From Bacteroidota bacterium (GTDB lineage Bacteria > Bacteroidota > Ignavibacteria > UBA10030 > UBA8401): a stretch of DNA of 64,000 bases. How positions within the stretch are numbered: the stretch's first letter is position 1; the number at the start of each line of letters is the position of its first letter. The notes under the pieces were generated by a model. The model saw nothing but the letters and a program-made list of their open reading frames with translations. It did not search any database and was not told the DNA's origin. Of this stretch, positions 1 to 7,798 are shown in pieces. The translations under genes were made by a program, and so were the position numbers. The stretch lies in contig WBUG01000001.1 in assembly GCA_008933835.1 (NCBI GenBank), positions 1 to 64,000 of the forward strand, written 5' to 3'.

Positions 1-75
1 AAAAGGAACCCTTTCTATAAAGACTCGTGAGCCGATTCACAACTTTCCGTCCCGAATGTAAGGACGATGGAGCCG

Positions 76-116
76 GCTCCACGAAGTTCCGCGTTCTGTG
101 CGGAACGCAGTGGAGC
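76..116 (-). terminator. Long imperfect hairpin at the 3' end of tRNA-Ser(CGA)
   Basis: Two stacked 7-bp arms (GCTCCAC/GTGGAGC outer, GTTCCGC/GCGGAAC inner) are separated by a 3x3 internal loop and closed by a 7-nt loop. The hairpin abuts the discriminator base of the tRNA on the reverse strand. It could be a 3' trailer processing structure or a terminator. No clear T tract follows, so termination is uncertain. Confidence 0.4.
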
Positions 117-203
117 GGAGAGGGAGGGATTCGAACCCTCGATACCCTTGCGGGTATACCAGTTTTCGAGACTGGTGGTTTCAACCACTCACGCCACCTC
201 TCC
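116..203 (-). tRNA. tRNA-Ser(CGA): tRNA-Ser (anticodon CGA)
   Basis: On the reverse strand the sequence starts GGAGAGGTGGC and ends with the matching acceptor arm CCTCTCC plus discriminator G. The anticodon arm is CCAGT-CTCGAAA-ACTGG, giving CGA. The long variable arm TATACCC-GCAA-GGGTATC and the T-arm GGTTCGAATCC are typical of class II serine tRNAs. The CCA end is not encoded. It reads UCG codons. It lies just downstream of a second tRNA-Ser, probably in one transcript. Confidence 0.96.
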
Positions 204-235
204 GTGAGAATGATCTCGGTGCCGGTTCCGGATTG

Positions 236-322
236 CGGAGAGGGTGGGATTCGAACCCACGATACCCTTGCGGGTATACCACCTTTCCAGGGTGGCCAAT
301 TCAACCACTCTTGCACCTCTCC
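236..322 (-). tRNA. tRNA-Ser(GGA): tRNA-Ser (anticodon GGA)
   Basis: On the reverse strand the acceptor arm GGAGAGG pairs with CCTCTCC, followed by discriminator G. The anticodon arm CCACC-CTGGAAA-GGTGG gives GGA, which reads UCC/UCU. The long variable arm is the same as in the neighbouring tRNA-Ser, which suggests tandem duplication followed by anticodon divergence. CCA is not encoded. Confidence 0.96.
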
Positions 323-341
323 AGAGTGGAACCGACCTACA

Positions 342-369
342 AATATACCGATTTCTCCCGTTTCTACAA
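342..369 (-). promoter_or_regulatory. Candidate sigma70-type promoter for the tRNA-Ser pair
   Basis: Reverse strand: -35 TTGTAG (364-369), 16-bp spacer, -10 TATATT (342-347). Predicted initiation near 335 leaves a leader of about 13 nt before the tRNA-Ser(GGA) 5' end at 322. Confidence 0.5.
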
Positions 370-381
370 AATGAAATCTGC

Positions 382-690
382 TCAGTTCGCGTTCCGGAGC
401 ATCACGAGCAGGCATTTCGACGGACGGTCGGCATTCACGGCGTGCGGAACGCCGCCCGGCATGAGCACCATGGCACCGCCGGTGAGGATGTGCGGAGTGC
501 CGCCGACAGTGACCGTGAAACCGCCCTCCAGACAATGGAAGAGCGCGTCGAAGGGTGCGGTGTGTTCGCTGAGCGATTGTCCCTGATCGAACGCGAAGAG
601 CGTGACGGTCCCTCCGCCGTTCTTCACGACGGTTCGGCTGACGACCGAACCGGGCTGGATGGTGAGTTCGGTGCGGGTATCGATGACCAT
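382..690 (-). CDS. Small cupin-domain protein
   Basis: A 102-residue single-domain cupin. The conserved barrel shows in LSEHTAPFDALFHCLEG (metal-site His region of motif 1) and MPGGVPHAV (motif 2). The start at 690 is chosen because GGAGGG sits 5 bases upstream on the reverse strand; a longer in-frame start at 768 has no such site and would extend through a palindrome. Small cupins bind a metal or a small ligand, but the substrate cannot be told from sequence. It is divergent from the peroxiredoxin gene at 863 across an interval containing a perfect palindrome, so the two may be co-regulated. No signal peptide is seen, so it should be cytoplasmic. Confidence 0.8.
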   Translation of the reverse strand: MVIDTRTELTIQPGSVVSRTVVKNGGGTVTLFAFDQGQSLSEHTAPFDALFHCLEGGFTVTVGGTPHILTGGAMVLMPGGVPHAVNADRPSKCLLVMLRNAN

Positions 691-715
691 GGTCCCTCCA
701 GAATGACATCCCAAT

Positions 716-734
716 GTACGGAATTTTTCCGTAC
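716..734. promoter_or_regulatory. Perfect 8-bp inverted repeat, candidate operator
   Basis: GTACGGAA-TTT-TTCCGTAC lies between the divergent cupin and peroxiredoxin genes, 10 bp upstream of the -35 element at 745. It is too far from either gene end to be a terminator. Binding by a dimeric regulator is inferred; the regulator is unknown. Confidence 0.45.
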
Positions 735-744
735 GGCTCCCCGT

Positions 745-773
745 TTGACTCTCGGAAACGATTTCCATAATTT
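745..773 (+). promoter_or_regulatory. Sigma70-type promoter of the peroxiredoxin/pterin genes
   Basis: -35 TTGACT (745-750), 17-bp spacer, -10 TAATTT (768-773). It gives a leader of roughly 80 nt before the ATG at 863. Confidence 0.6.
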
Positions 774-862
774 ACCTTCGACGACGGAGCGTATGGAACA
801 CACTCCGTTCCCGCAGCGTTCAACAATCGTCTTCCCATCACCCACACAATCAGGAGCACCGC

Positions 863-1327
863 ATGCCCGTCACCGTTGGACAGAAAGCCCCGAACTTCAC
901 ACTTCCGGACACCGGAAAGAAGCAGACCTCCCTTTCCGATTTCGCCGGCAAAAAGACCGTACTGGTGTTCTATCCGGGCGCCTTCACCGGTGTATGCGAG
1001 AAGGAGCTTTGCACGTTCCGCGATGCGATGGCGGACTTCAATTCCCTCAACGCCCAGGTCATCGGCATCAGCGTCGATTCCCCCTTCTCCAACAAGGCGT
1101 TCGCCGAGAAGAACGGCGTCACCTTCCCGCTGCTGAGCGATTACACTCGCTATGTCTCCGCACAGTATTGCGGCTTGGTGAACAACTTCGCCGGTCTCGT
1201 CGGTCTCACCGCCGCCAACCGTGCGGTCTTCGTGGTGGACGCCGCCGGAACGGTGACGTACACATGGATCTCGGAGAACCCGGGTGTGGAGCCTCCGTAC
1301 GAAGAGGTGAAGAAGGCCGTCGCGTAA
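863..1327 (+). CDS. Peroxiredoxin (AhpC/TSA family, AhpE/Prx5-like)
   Basis: A 154-residue thioredoxin-fold thiol peroxidase that reduces H2O2 or organic peroxides. The active-site signature PGAFTGVCEKELC gives the peroxidatic Cys45 in the P-x3-T-x2-C context and a second Cys at 50. A short N-terminal region and no extended C-terminal resolving-Cys arm argue against typical 2-Cys AhpC. AGGAG precedes the ATG. It is followed after 14 bases by a second peroxiredoxin of a different subfamily, making a cytoplasmic peroxide-defence pair. Confidence 0.93.
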   Translation: MPVTVGQKAPNFTLPDTGKKQTSLSDFAGKKTVLVFYPGAFTGVCEKELCTFRDAMADFNSLNAQVIGISVDSPFSNKAFAEKNGVTFPLLSDYTRYVSAQYCGLVNNFAGLVGLTAANRAVFVVDAAGTVTYTWISENPGVEPPYEEVKKAVA

Positions 1328-1341
1328 CGGGAGAGAACACC

Positions 1342-1806
1342 ATGGCCATTCCAGCGCCCGGCACCGCCGCACCGGATTTCACCCTCACCGCGCACGACGG
1401 GAAACGATACACACTGAAGGACTTTCGCGGGAAGTCCGTCGTGCTCTATTTCTATCCGAAGGACGATACGTCCGGCTGCACGAAAGAGGCGTGTTCCTTC
1501 CGCGACTCCCTGGCCGCCATCAAACGGAAGGGGGCGGCGGTGCTCGGCGTCAGTCCGGACGGAGAGGCGTCCCATCGAAAGTTCTCCGACAAGTACGACC
1601 TGAACTTCCCGCTGCTGGCGGACGAAGGAAAGGAAGTGCTGCAGAAGTACGGCGTATGGCAGGAGAAGAGCATGTACGGCCGCAAGTACATGGGTGTGGT
1701 ACGGACGACGTTCATCATCGATCCGAAAGGGAAGGTTGCCGCGGTGTTCGAGAAGGTGAAGGTGGAGGGGCACGCGGACGAAGTGCTCAAGGCGCTGTCG
1801 GCATGA
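1342..1806 (+). CDS. bcp: Thioredoxin-dependent thiol peroxidase (Bcp/PrxQ type)
   Basis: A 154-residue PrxQ/Bcp-family peroxiredoxin. The motif YPKDDTSGCTKEACSFRD carries the peroxidatic Cys46 and the resolving Cys51 five residues later, the hallmark of 2-Cys PrxQ enzymes recycled by thioredoxin. The start is the ATG after GGGAGAG; a long upstream in-frame extension runs antisense and through other genes and is rejected. Its stop overlaps the ATG of the next gene (ATGA), so it is co-transcribed with the pterin genes. A link between peroxide defence and oxidation-sensitive tetrahydropterin is an inference from that overlap. Confidence 0.93.
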   Translation: MAIPAPGTAAPDFTLTAHDGKRYTLKDFRGKSVVLYFYPKDDTSGCTKEACSFRDSLAAIKRKGAAVLGVSPDGEASHRKFSDKYDLNFPLLADEGKEVLQKYGVWQEKSMYGRKYMGVVRTTFIIDPKGKVAAVFEKVKVEGHADEVLKALSA

Positions 1807-2219
1807 ACGGTACCGTGTACGTGACGCGCCGCGCGCACTTCAGCGCATCGCACCGCCTCTTCGATCCGTCGTTCTCCGACGAGCGCAATGCCGAGATCTT
1901 CGGCGGCTGCTCCAATCCGAACGGACACGGGCATAACTACACCATCGAGGTGACCGTCGCCGGCCCGCCGGATCCCGCGACGGGTTTCGTCGTTGACCTG
2001 AAGCGCGTCAAACAGGTGCTCCAGGAACGATTCCTGGCATTCGTGGACCACCGCAACCTCAACGTCGACGTCCCGTTCCTGCGCGGCGTCAATCCGACGA
2101 CGGAGAACATCGCCGTCGCCGCGTGGCGGCAGCTCGCCCCGCACATCCCCGCGGGGACCCTCCATTCCGTCCGCATCTTCGAGACCGAGAACAATTTCGT
2201 CGAATACAAAGGAGAGTGA
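1803..2219 (+). CDS. 6-pyruvoyl-tetrahydropterin synthase (PTPS type)
   Basis: A 138-residue T-fold enzyme converting dihydroneopterin triphosphate to 6-pyruvoyl-tetrahydropterin. Zinc ligands are His17 (SASHRL), His42 and His44 (NGHGHNY). The nucleophile is Cys36 in a C-x5-HGH spacing, as in animal PTPS; bacterial QueD has C-x3-HGH. Asp82-His83 and Glu127 complete the site, and the C-terminus [12 protein letters not shown] closely follows the animal enzyme as I recall it. ATG overlaps the bcp stop, and folE starts 2 bases after its own stop. The context (folE plus two SDRs, no queC/queE) favours tetrahydrobiopterin over queuosine synthesis. Confidence 0.88.
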   Translation: MNGTVYVTRRAHFSASHRLFDPSFSDERNAEIFGGCSNPNGHGHNYTIEVTVAGPPDPATGFVVDLKRVKQVLQERFLAFVDHRNLNVDVPFLRGVNPTTENIAVAAWRQLAPHIPAGTLHSVRIFETENNFVEYKGE

Positions 2220-2221
2220 GC

Positions 2222-2812
2222 GTGGCGCCGAAGAAACGCACCGACCGCACCACCGCCCGGCTGGAAGCGCTGGTCGCGGAACAACTGAAGCTCATCGGGG
2301 AGAACCCGCGGCGGGAAGGACTGCTCAAGACGCCGCACCGCGTCGCCCGGTCGCTGCAGTTCCTCACCAAGGGGTACCGCGAGAACGTCCGCACGCTGCT
2401 GAACGACGCCATCTTCACCGAGAACACGAACGAGATGGTGATCGTGAAGGACATCGACTACTTCAGCATGTGCGAGCACCATATGCTTCCGTTCTACGGG
2501 AAGATCCATGTGGCGTACATCCCCAACCGGAAGATCGTGGGGCTCAGCAAGATCCCGCGCATCGTGGACATGTTCGCGCGCCGCCTGCAGGTGCAGGAAC
2601 GGATGACCCGACAGATCGCGGACACGCTCTACGAAGTGCTCGAACCGGAGGGGGTCGCGGTCGTCTGTGAAGGGAAGCACATGTGCATGATGATGCGCGG
2701 GGTCGAGAAGCAGCATTCCCTCGCCACAACGAGCGCGATGCTCGGCGTGTTCCAGAACAACATCAAGACCCGAACGGAATTCCTCACGTTGATCACCGGA
2801 AAACTGTCGTGA
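2222..2812 (+). CDS. folE: GTP cyclohydrolase I
   Basis: A 196-residue type I enzyme making 7,8-dihydroneopterin triphosphate from GTP, the first step of pterin or folate synthesis. Zinc ligands fall at Cys84 and His87 (MCEHH) and Cys155 (KHMCMMMRG). The [12 protein letters not shown] region is typical of the family. The GTG start at 2222 is chosen because GGAGAG lies just upstream and the domain begins immediately; a longer ORF from 2123 would overlap PTPS heavily. The last stop codon overlaps the next start as GTGA. It acts directly before PTPS, so the operon order matches pathway logic. Confidence 0.95.
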   Translation: MAPKKRTDRTTARLEALVAEQLKLIGENPRREGLLKTPHRVARSLQFLTKGYRENVRTLLNDAIFTENTNEMVIVKDIDYFSMCEHHMLPFYGKIHVAYIPNRKIVGLSKIPRIVDMFARRLQVQERMTRQIADTLYEVLEPEGVAVVCEGKHMCMMMRGVEKQHSLATTSAMLGVFQNNIKTRTEFLTLITGKLS

Positions 2813-3537
2813 TAGAACTCGAAAAGAACGTCATCCCGGTCGTCTGGGTGACCGGCGCCACCCGCGGCATCGGTCTGGCGGCCGCCAACGCCTTCGCTGC
2901 CATCGGCTGCCGGGTGGTGCTCAGCGGCCGCAGCCGTCAGCAGCTCGAGATCAATGCGGGCCGCATCATCGACCAGGGGGGCTTCGCGCTTCCCATCGTC
3001 TGCGACGTCACCTCCGAGACGAGCGTCCGTGGAGCCCACGCCAACATCGTCAAGAAAGCGGGTGAGGTCGACGTGCTGGTGAACAACGCCGGCGTCACCG
3101 TCTTCGAAACGTTCGAGAAGAGCACGCTCAAGGACTTCGACGCCATCGTCGACACCAACCTCCGCGGATATTTCCTCTGCACCAAAGCGGTGCTCACCTC
3201 CATGCTCAAACGCCGAAAGGGGCACATCATCAACATCCATTCGGTCGCCGCGCGCGACACGTTCTACAATTCGTCGGTCTATTCGGCCGCGAAAGCGGGA
3301 GCGCTCGCGATGTCGCGCTGTCTGCGGCATGAGGTACGCAAGAAAGGAGTCCGGGTGGTGGATGTGCTTCCCGGAGCCGTCGAGACAGATATGTGGAGCC
3401 GTTCCGCCCGAAAGAAGTACCATCAGAAGATGATGCAGCCGGAGGATGTCGCGGACGCCGTCGTGTCGGTCTACTGTCAGCCGCAGCGGATGACGACGGA
3501 TGAGATCGTCCTTCGTCCGGTGGAGGGTGACCTGTGA
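2809..3537 (+). CDS. Short-chain dehydrogenase/reductase, candidate sepiapterin/pterin reductase
   Basis: A 242-residue classical SDR. Cofactor motif TGATRGIG (15-22), structural NNAG (92-95), catalytic Ser145, Tyr158 and Lys162 (YSAAK). GRSR after beta-2 suggests NADPH preference. The GTG start overlaps the folE stop (GTGA), and the gene ends overlapping a second SDR. SDRs reduce many ketones. In this operon the expected job is reducing the side-chain keto groups of 6-pyruvoyl-tetrahydropterin, as sepiapterin reductase does; this is inferred from context, not from a signature. A 3-oxoacyl-ACP reductase role is a weaker alternative. Confidence 0.8.
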   Translation: MIELEKNVIPVVWVTGATRGIGLAAANAFAAIGCRVVLSGRSRQQLEINAGRIIDQGGFALPIVCDVTSETSVRGAHANIVKKAGEVDVLVNNAGVTVFETFEKSTLKDFDAIVDTNLRGYFLCTKAVLTSMLKRRKGHIINIHSVAARDTFYNSSVYSAAKAGALAMSRCLRHEVRKKGVRVVDVLPGAVETDMWSRSARKKYHQKMMQPEDVADAVVSVYCQPQRMTTDEIVLRPVEGDL

Positions 3538-4247
3538 GCGGGGACCGCAAGGGCATGGTCGCGGCAGTGACCGGCGCGAGCCGGGGCATCGGGCGTGCGG
3601 TGGCGCTGCACCTGGCGAGGGAGGGATGGAGCGTGGCGCTCGCCTCCCGTGATGCGGCGGCGCTCTCGGACCTGGCGGAGGAGATCACGGCGTTCGGGGG
3701 GACGGCGCTGCCGGTCCCGACCGACGTGACCTCCGAGGATTCGGTCGCCGCCATGACCGATGCGGTGACCGCCCGCTTCGGCCGGTTCGATGCTCTGATC
3801 AACAACGCCGGCGTCGGCGTGTTCCGCACCGTCGCCGAGACCGCGACCGGTGAGTACGACCGGATGATGAACGTGAACATGAAAGCGGTCTTCCTCTGCT
3901 GCCGTTCGGTCATCCCGGTGATGTCCGCACAGCGGCGCGGTGATATCGTCACCATCGCGTCGCTGGCGGGGAAGAACTCGTTCGCCGGCGGTGCGGTCTA
4001 CTCCGCCTCCAAATGGGGTATCATCGGATTCTCACGCTCGCTCATGCTCGAGGTCCGCGACCGCAACATCCGTGTCATCACGCTCTGCCCCGGGTCGGTG
4101 AACACCGGTTTCGCCGACAAGGAACGGAACGATCCGACCATCATTCAGCCCTCCGATGTCGCCGAGACGGTGTCGTTCGCGCTCTCCATGCCGGACCGCA
4201 TCAACGTCAGCGAGATCGACATCCGTCCCTCCATCAGACCGCGCTGA
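3534..4247 (+). CDS. Short-chain dehydrogenase/reductase, second pterin-operon SDR
   Basis: A 237-residue classical SDR. TGASRGIG (13-20), NNAG (90-93), Ser143, Tyr156 and Lys160 (YSASK) are all present. GTG start overlapping the previous stop (GTGA). It is a paralogue of the preceding SDR with matching landmarks such as the shared LPxPxDVTSE and NNAGV segments. Two reductases are useful for making tetrahydrobiopterin, because two keto groups must be reduced. That division of labour is an inference. It is the last gene before a terminator. Confidence 0.8.
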   Translation: MSGDRKGMVAAVTGASRGIGRAVALHLAREGWSVALASRDAAALSDLAEEITAFGGTALPVPTDVTSEDSVAAMTDAVTARFGRFDALINNAGVGVFRTVAETATGEYDRMMNVNMKAVFLCCRSVIPVMSAQRRGDIVTIASLAGKNSFAGGAVYSASKWGIIGFSRSLMLEVRDRNIRVITLCPGSVNTGFADKERNDPTIIQPSDVAETVSFALSMPDRINVSEIDIRPSIRPR

Positions 4248-4269
4248 CCTTCCTCCTTCGCTACCAATG

Positions 4270-4295
4270 AAAAAGGGCGGTCGCCCGCCCTTTTC
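4270..4295. terminator. Bidirectional intrinsic terminator
   Basis: AAAAGGGCGG-TCGC-CCGCCCTTTT, flanked by A and T runs, between the convergent SDR gene and the reverse-strand Spy-like gene. It can serve both strands. Confidence 0.85.
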
Positions 4296-4316
4296 CGAAT
4301 CGAACACCGACGTCCG

Positions 4317-4805
4317 TCAGCGTTCTTCGCGCTTGATGATCTCGCGCTCGATGCGTGCCGGCTGCCGCATGCCGGATCCTCGCATGCGCATCTTCATGGC
4401 GCGACCCGCAGCATGACGCATGTCCATGGTCCGCTTGAGCGCCTTCTTCCAGACCTTCTGCTGGTCGGGTGTGAGCACTTTGTTCTTCTCGCTCCAGGCG
4501 TTCAGATGGTTCATCTTCATCGCGGTCTGCAGACCGGCGATCTCGGTGAACTTCTTCTCCACCGCCGCACGGTCGATGGTCTCGGCGTCCATCAGCCGGC
4601 GAAGGTCGAGCCGGGCCGTTTCGGTCTTGGCGCGCAGTTCGATCTGCTTCTTCTGGGTGTCGTACGAGATCTTCTCGAACTGTTCCTGCTGGGCGCCGGT
4701 GAGCTTGAGCTCCTTCATCAGGCGCTGGCGGGCGGGGGCGTCCGGCGGTGTGCCGGCGGCGGCGGTGACCGCGGCGGCGAAGAGGATGAGCAGTGTCCGG
4801 AACAT
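4317..4805 (-). CDS. Spy/CpxP-like periplasmic protein with Met-rich tail
   Basis: A 162-residue exported, mostly helical protein. The signal peptide is about the first 17 residues (MFRTLLILFAAAVTAAAG). The body is charged and helix-forming, with an LTPDQ element (LTPDQQKVWKKAL) like those of LTXXQ/Spy periplasmic chaperones, plus an earlier LTGAQQEQFEKI. The C-terminal 35 residues are rich in Met, Arg and His (TMDMRHAAGRAMKMRMRG), which may bind metal. Start chosen at 4805 because GGAGAC precedes it; a long ORF reading in from 6410 is antisense to the next gene. Envelope-stress or metal-related function is an inference. Confidence 0.72.
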   Translation of the reverse strand: MFRTLLILFAAAVTAAAGTPPDAPARQRLMKELKLTGAQQEQFEKISYDTQKKQIELRAKTETARLDLRRLMDAETIDRAAVEKKFTEIAGLQTAMKMNHLNAWSEKNKVLTPDQQKVWKKALKRTMDMRHAAGRAMKMRMRGSGMRQPARIEREIIKREER

Positions 4806-4852
4806 GGTGTCTCCTTGTGTGTGGATGGTGAAGGCTCGGGGTCGATGGCGTT

Positions 4853-4881
4853 TTGACACGCGGGACGGGGGGAAGTTTAAC
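4853..4881 (+). promoter_or_regulatory. Sigma70-type promoter of the TPR lipoprotein/pyrKD operon
   Basis: -35 TTGACA (4853-4858), 17-bp spacer, -10 TTTAAC (4876-4881). Predicted start near 4888 leaves room for the ribosome site before the ATG at 4923. Confidence 0.6.
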
Positions 4882-4922
4882 GTTGAATTGCAGTGAACCT
4901 TTGAGTATACTTGGAGAGCGAT

Positions 4923-7034
4923 ATGAAAAAGAAGCGAGTTCTTCCGGTCCTCCTCCTGTCGGTCTTCCTCTTTCACGGTTGCTTCGTCTATGACCCTGCG
5001 GCGTCGTTCGTCGCCCAGCGGTACACGAACACCGTCTCCTATTTCAATACGTTCTACAATGCGGAGCGGCTCTTTTCCGAGGCGGAAAGCGAGTATCTCC
5101 GGGCGGAACGGGAATACCGCGAGCAGGCGGACCAAAGCCGTCCGTTCTCGGTGCCGGCCGCCGCACGGACCAAGTTCACCACCTCCATCGAGAAGAACTC
5201 GAAGCTCCTTTCGTTCTATCCCCGGTCGAAGTGGGTGCCCGACGCACTGCTGATGATCGGCAAGGCGTACTATTATATCGGCGATGATGTCCGTGCGGAA
5301 CGGAAGTTCCTGGAGCTCGCGGCGCAGTACCCCGGCAGCGACGAGGCGCTGGAAGGGACCTTCTGGCGGGGACGGAGTCTGCTGCGAATGAAGAAGACCG
5401 ACGCCGCTGTCGAGCTGCTGCTGCAGCTCGAATCCAAAGCGCTCCCGGTGGACGACGACATCGCCGGTCGCGCCGCGTACGAGCTCGCCCGTTCCTACTT
5501 TTCCTCCGCCGACTACGAACGCGCCCTCCGGTACTTCCGGCGAACGCTCGAAACGACGGACGACGATGACATCGCTCCGGAGGCGCAGTACCAGATCGGA
5601 CGGTGTCTCGAACTGCGCGGCGAATTCTCCGATGCACGCTACGCGTACGACGACGTTCAGCGGTACGGCCCCGGATATACGCTCCAGTTCAATGCCGAGC
5701 TCTCCTCCGCGCTCGTCGTCGCCCGGATGGGACAGTACGATGCGGCGTTGGACCGCCTGAACGACATGCTGGACGACATGAAGAACCGTGAGTTCTTCGG
5801 CCGTCTCCATCTGGAGGTCGCCAACATCCTGATGCAGAAGGGGGAGAGAGCGGAAGCGGTCCAGAAGTACGTATACGTCGACACCGCATTCGCACGAAGC
5901 GACGCCGCCGCACGCTCGTACTTCGCGCTCGCACGGTATTTCGAGACCACGGAAGTGAACTACGATTCGGCGCGGAATTACTACGGGCGTGCCAAGACGG
6001 AGTTCCCCGCTTCGGCCGTTACCGCCGAAGCGGCGGCGAAGCACGAGGTCTTCGTCAAGTACTTCGGACTGACGCGGGACCTTGCCCGGTACGATTCGCT
6101 GATTCTGTTCACCGCACGGCAGAAGGCCGCCGGCGATTCCGCCGCTGCGTCGTACCGTGACTCGCTGACGTCGAAGGATTCCGCCGTGGTCCGTCCTCCC
6201 GCTCCGAAGAAGGCGGCCTCGCCGGGACGGAAGGGCGAAATGAAACCGGACACATCGGCGGTGGATTCGACGTTCATCAAGCGCGAAGCGGCGCGGCTGG
6301 CCGCGCACACCGTGCTGACCGATTCCCTCCGGCGTTCCGTGCTGCGGACGAAGTTCGAACTGGGGGGATTGTTCTTCCTCGAAATGCCGATCCCGGACTC
6401 TGCGGTGCACTGGTTCTCAATGGTCGTCGCCACGGGACCGGAGAGCGAGCTCGCGCCGCGGGCGCTCTATTCCATTGCCGAGATCTACCGTTCCATTCTG
6501 CCTCGTCCGCAGGAGGTCCGCGATTCCCTGTACCGCGTGATCATCGAACGGTATCCCGCTTCTCCGTACGCTCAGGAAGCGCGGAAGAGCCTCGGGCTGC
6601 CGCTCCTTCAGCAGGAGAGGGATCCCGCCGAAGAGCTCTATGCATCGGCCGAGGTCCGAGCGGAACTCGGGCAGGTGACGGAAGCGTTGTCCGTCCTGCG
6701 CGACATCGAACGGTCCCACCCGTTGTCGCCGGTACGGCCGAAAGCGATGTACATGAGCGGATGGCTGTACGAACACCGGCTCACGAAGAGCGACAGCGCC
6801 GTTGCCGTGTACCGTCGGCTGCTGGCTCAATATCCCGCCACTCCGTATGCGGCCGAGGCACGGCCGAAGGTGGCGGCGGTGGACGCCGAAGCGAAGCGGA
6901 TCGACGAGGAGCGGAAGGCGCAGGAACTCGAACGGCAACGACTCGAAGAAGAGGAGAAAGCGGCGCGGACGAACGCGGTGAAGCCGGTGTCGGCACCGGC
7001 CGATTCTGCCGCCGCACCGCCGAAAGAACCATGA
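4923..7034 (+). CDS. TPR-repeat lipoprotein (BamD/YbgF-like repeats)
   Basis: A 703-residue envelope protein. Signal with lipobox LFHGC places the lipidated Cys at residue 20. The rest is a solenoid of tetratricopeptide repeats, e.g. PEAQYQIGRCLELRGEFSDARYAYDDV and APRALYSIAEIYRS type units, with a low-complexity Ser/Lys/Pro stretch near residues 400-445 between two repeat blocks and a charged, coiled-coil-like C-terminus (about 660-703). Such proteins scaffold outer membrane or gliding/secretion complexes; the exact partner is unknown. ATG follows GGAGAG. Its stop overlaps pyrK (ATGA), although function and neighbour appear unrelated. Confidence 0.8.
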   Translation: MKKKRVLPVLLLSVFLFHGCFVYDPAASFVAQRYTNTVSYFNTFYNAERLFSEAESEYLRAEREYREQADQSRPFSVPAAARTKFTTSIEKNSKLLSFYPRSKWVPDALLMIGKAYYYIGDDVRAERKFLELAAQYPGSDEALEGTFWRGRSLLRMKKTDAAVELLLQLESKALPVDDDIAGRAAYELARSYFSSADYERALRYFRRTLETTDDDDIAPEAQYQIGRCLELRGEFSDARYAYDDVQRYGPGYTLQFNAELSSALVVARMGQYDAALDRLNDMLDDMKNREFFGRLHLEVANILMQKGERAEAVQKYVYVDTAFARSDAAARSYFALARYFETTEVNYDSARNYYGRAKTEFPASAVTAEAAAKHEVFVKYFGLTRDLARYDSLILFTARQKAAGDSAAASYRDSLTSKDSAVVRPPAPKKAASPGRKGEMKPDTSAVDSTFIKREAARLAAHTVLTDSLRRSVLRTKFELGGLFFLEMPIPDSAVHWFSMVVATGPESELAPRALYSIAEIYRSILPRPQEVRDSLYRVIIERYPASPYAQEARKSLGLPLLQQERDPAEELYASAEVRAELGQVTEALSVLRDIERSHPLSPVRPKAMYMSGWLYEHRLTKSDSAVAVYRRLLAQYPATPYAAEARPKVAAVDAEAKRIDEERKAQELERQRLEEEEKAARTNAVKPVSAPADSAAAPPKEP

Positions 7035-7798
7035 CGCAGAACATCGTACCGATCATCTCCCTCCGCCGGCTGACGGCGGAGGTCCATGAACTGACGATGG
7101 CGGCACCGCACATCGCGCGGGACGCCCGGCCGGGACAGTTCGTGAACATCCGTGTGGACGACCATTATCCGCTCCTGCGGAGACCGTTCAGCATCTTCGC
7201 GGCCGACGGGGAACGCCTTTCCGTCGTGTTCACCGTGATCGGCACCGGCACCCGCGCGCTCGCGGCGAAGAGACCGGGGGAGACGCTGGACGTGGTCGGA
7301 CCGTGCGGGAACGACTTTCTGGCGTTCGAACCCGGCGAGTACGACACCGCGGTGTTCGTGGCGGGGGGCATCGGAGTTGCGCCGTTCCCGTTCCTGACCC
7401 GGAGCTTTCCGGCGAACCGTCCGTTCGTCACGTACGTCGGCGGACGGAACAGCGGGCTCATCGTGACGGAAGGGCTGCACGAGCCGCACATCGCCACGGA
7501 CGACGGATCGCTCGGTTTCCACGGCACGGTGGTGGACCTCATCCGGAACGAGACCGCGGACGGCCGTTTCGGGAAGGTCCGGTACTTCACCTGCGGACCG
7601 ACGCGGATGATGAAAGCGCTCGCTGACCATGCACGGTCCGAAGGCTCCGCGTGCTACGCCTCGCTCGAGACCGACATGGCATGCGGCGTCGGACTCTGCC
7701 AGGGATGCAACGTCGAGCGGAAGGACGGTCCGTCGAAGTACGCGCTCGTCTGCAAAGAGGGGACCATCTTCGACACGGAACAGGTGGTGCTGCGATGA
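7031..7798 (+). CDS. pyrK: Dihydroorotate dehydrogenase B, electron transfer subunit
   Basis: A 255-residue ferredoxin-reductase-like iron-sulfur flavoprotein that passes electrons from PyrD to NAD+. RRPFS (51-54) binds FAD, AGGIGVAP (111-118) binds NAD, and Cys218, 223, 226 and 241 form the [2Fe-2S] site (C-x4-C-x2-C-x14-C). ATG overlaps the lipoprotein stop and its stop overlaps pyrD (ATGA), so translation is coupled. The pair defines class 1B, NAD-dependent dihydroorotate oxidation in pyrimidine synthesis. Confidence 0.95.
   Translation: MTQNIVPIISLRRLTAEVHELTMAAPHIARDARPGQFVNIRVDDHYPLLRRPFSIFAADGERLSVVFTVIGTGTRALAAKRPGETLDVVGPCGNDFLAFEPGEYDTAVFVAGGIGVAPFPFLTRSFPANRPFVTYVGGRNSGLIVTEGLHEPHIATDDGSLGFHGTVVDLIRNETADGRFGKVRYFTCGPTRMMKALADHARSEGSACYASLETDMACGVGLCQGCNVERKDGPSKYALVCKEGTIFDTEQVVLR

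Noticed and set aside
1803-2219. QueD (6-carboxy-tetrahydropterin synthase) annotation
   Set aside because: QueD has C-x3-HGH; this protein has C-x5-HGH and an animal-PTPS-like C-terminus, with no queuosine genes nearby.
4883-4911. Alternative promoter TTGAAT-17-TATACT upstream of the TPR lipoprotein
   Set aside because: The -10 would be only 11 bases from the ATG, removing the Shine-Dalgarno from the transcript. The promoter at 4853-4881 fits better.
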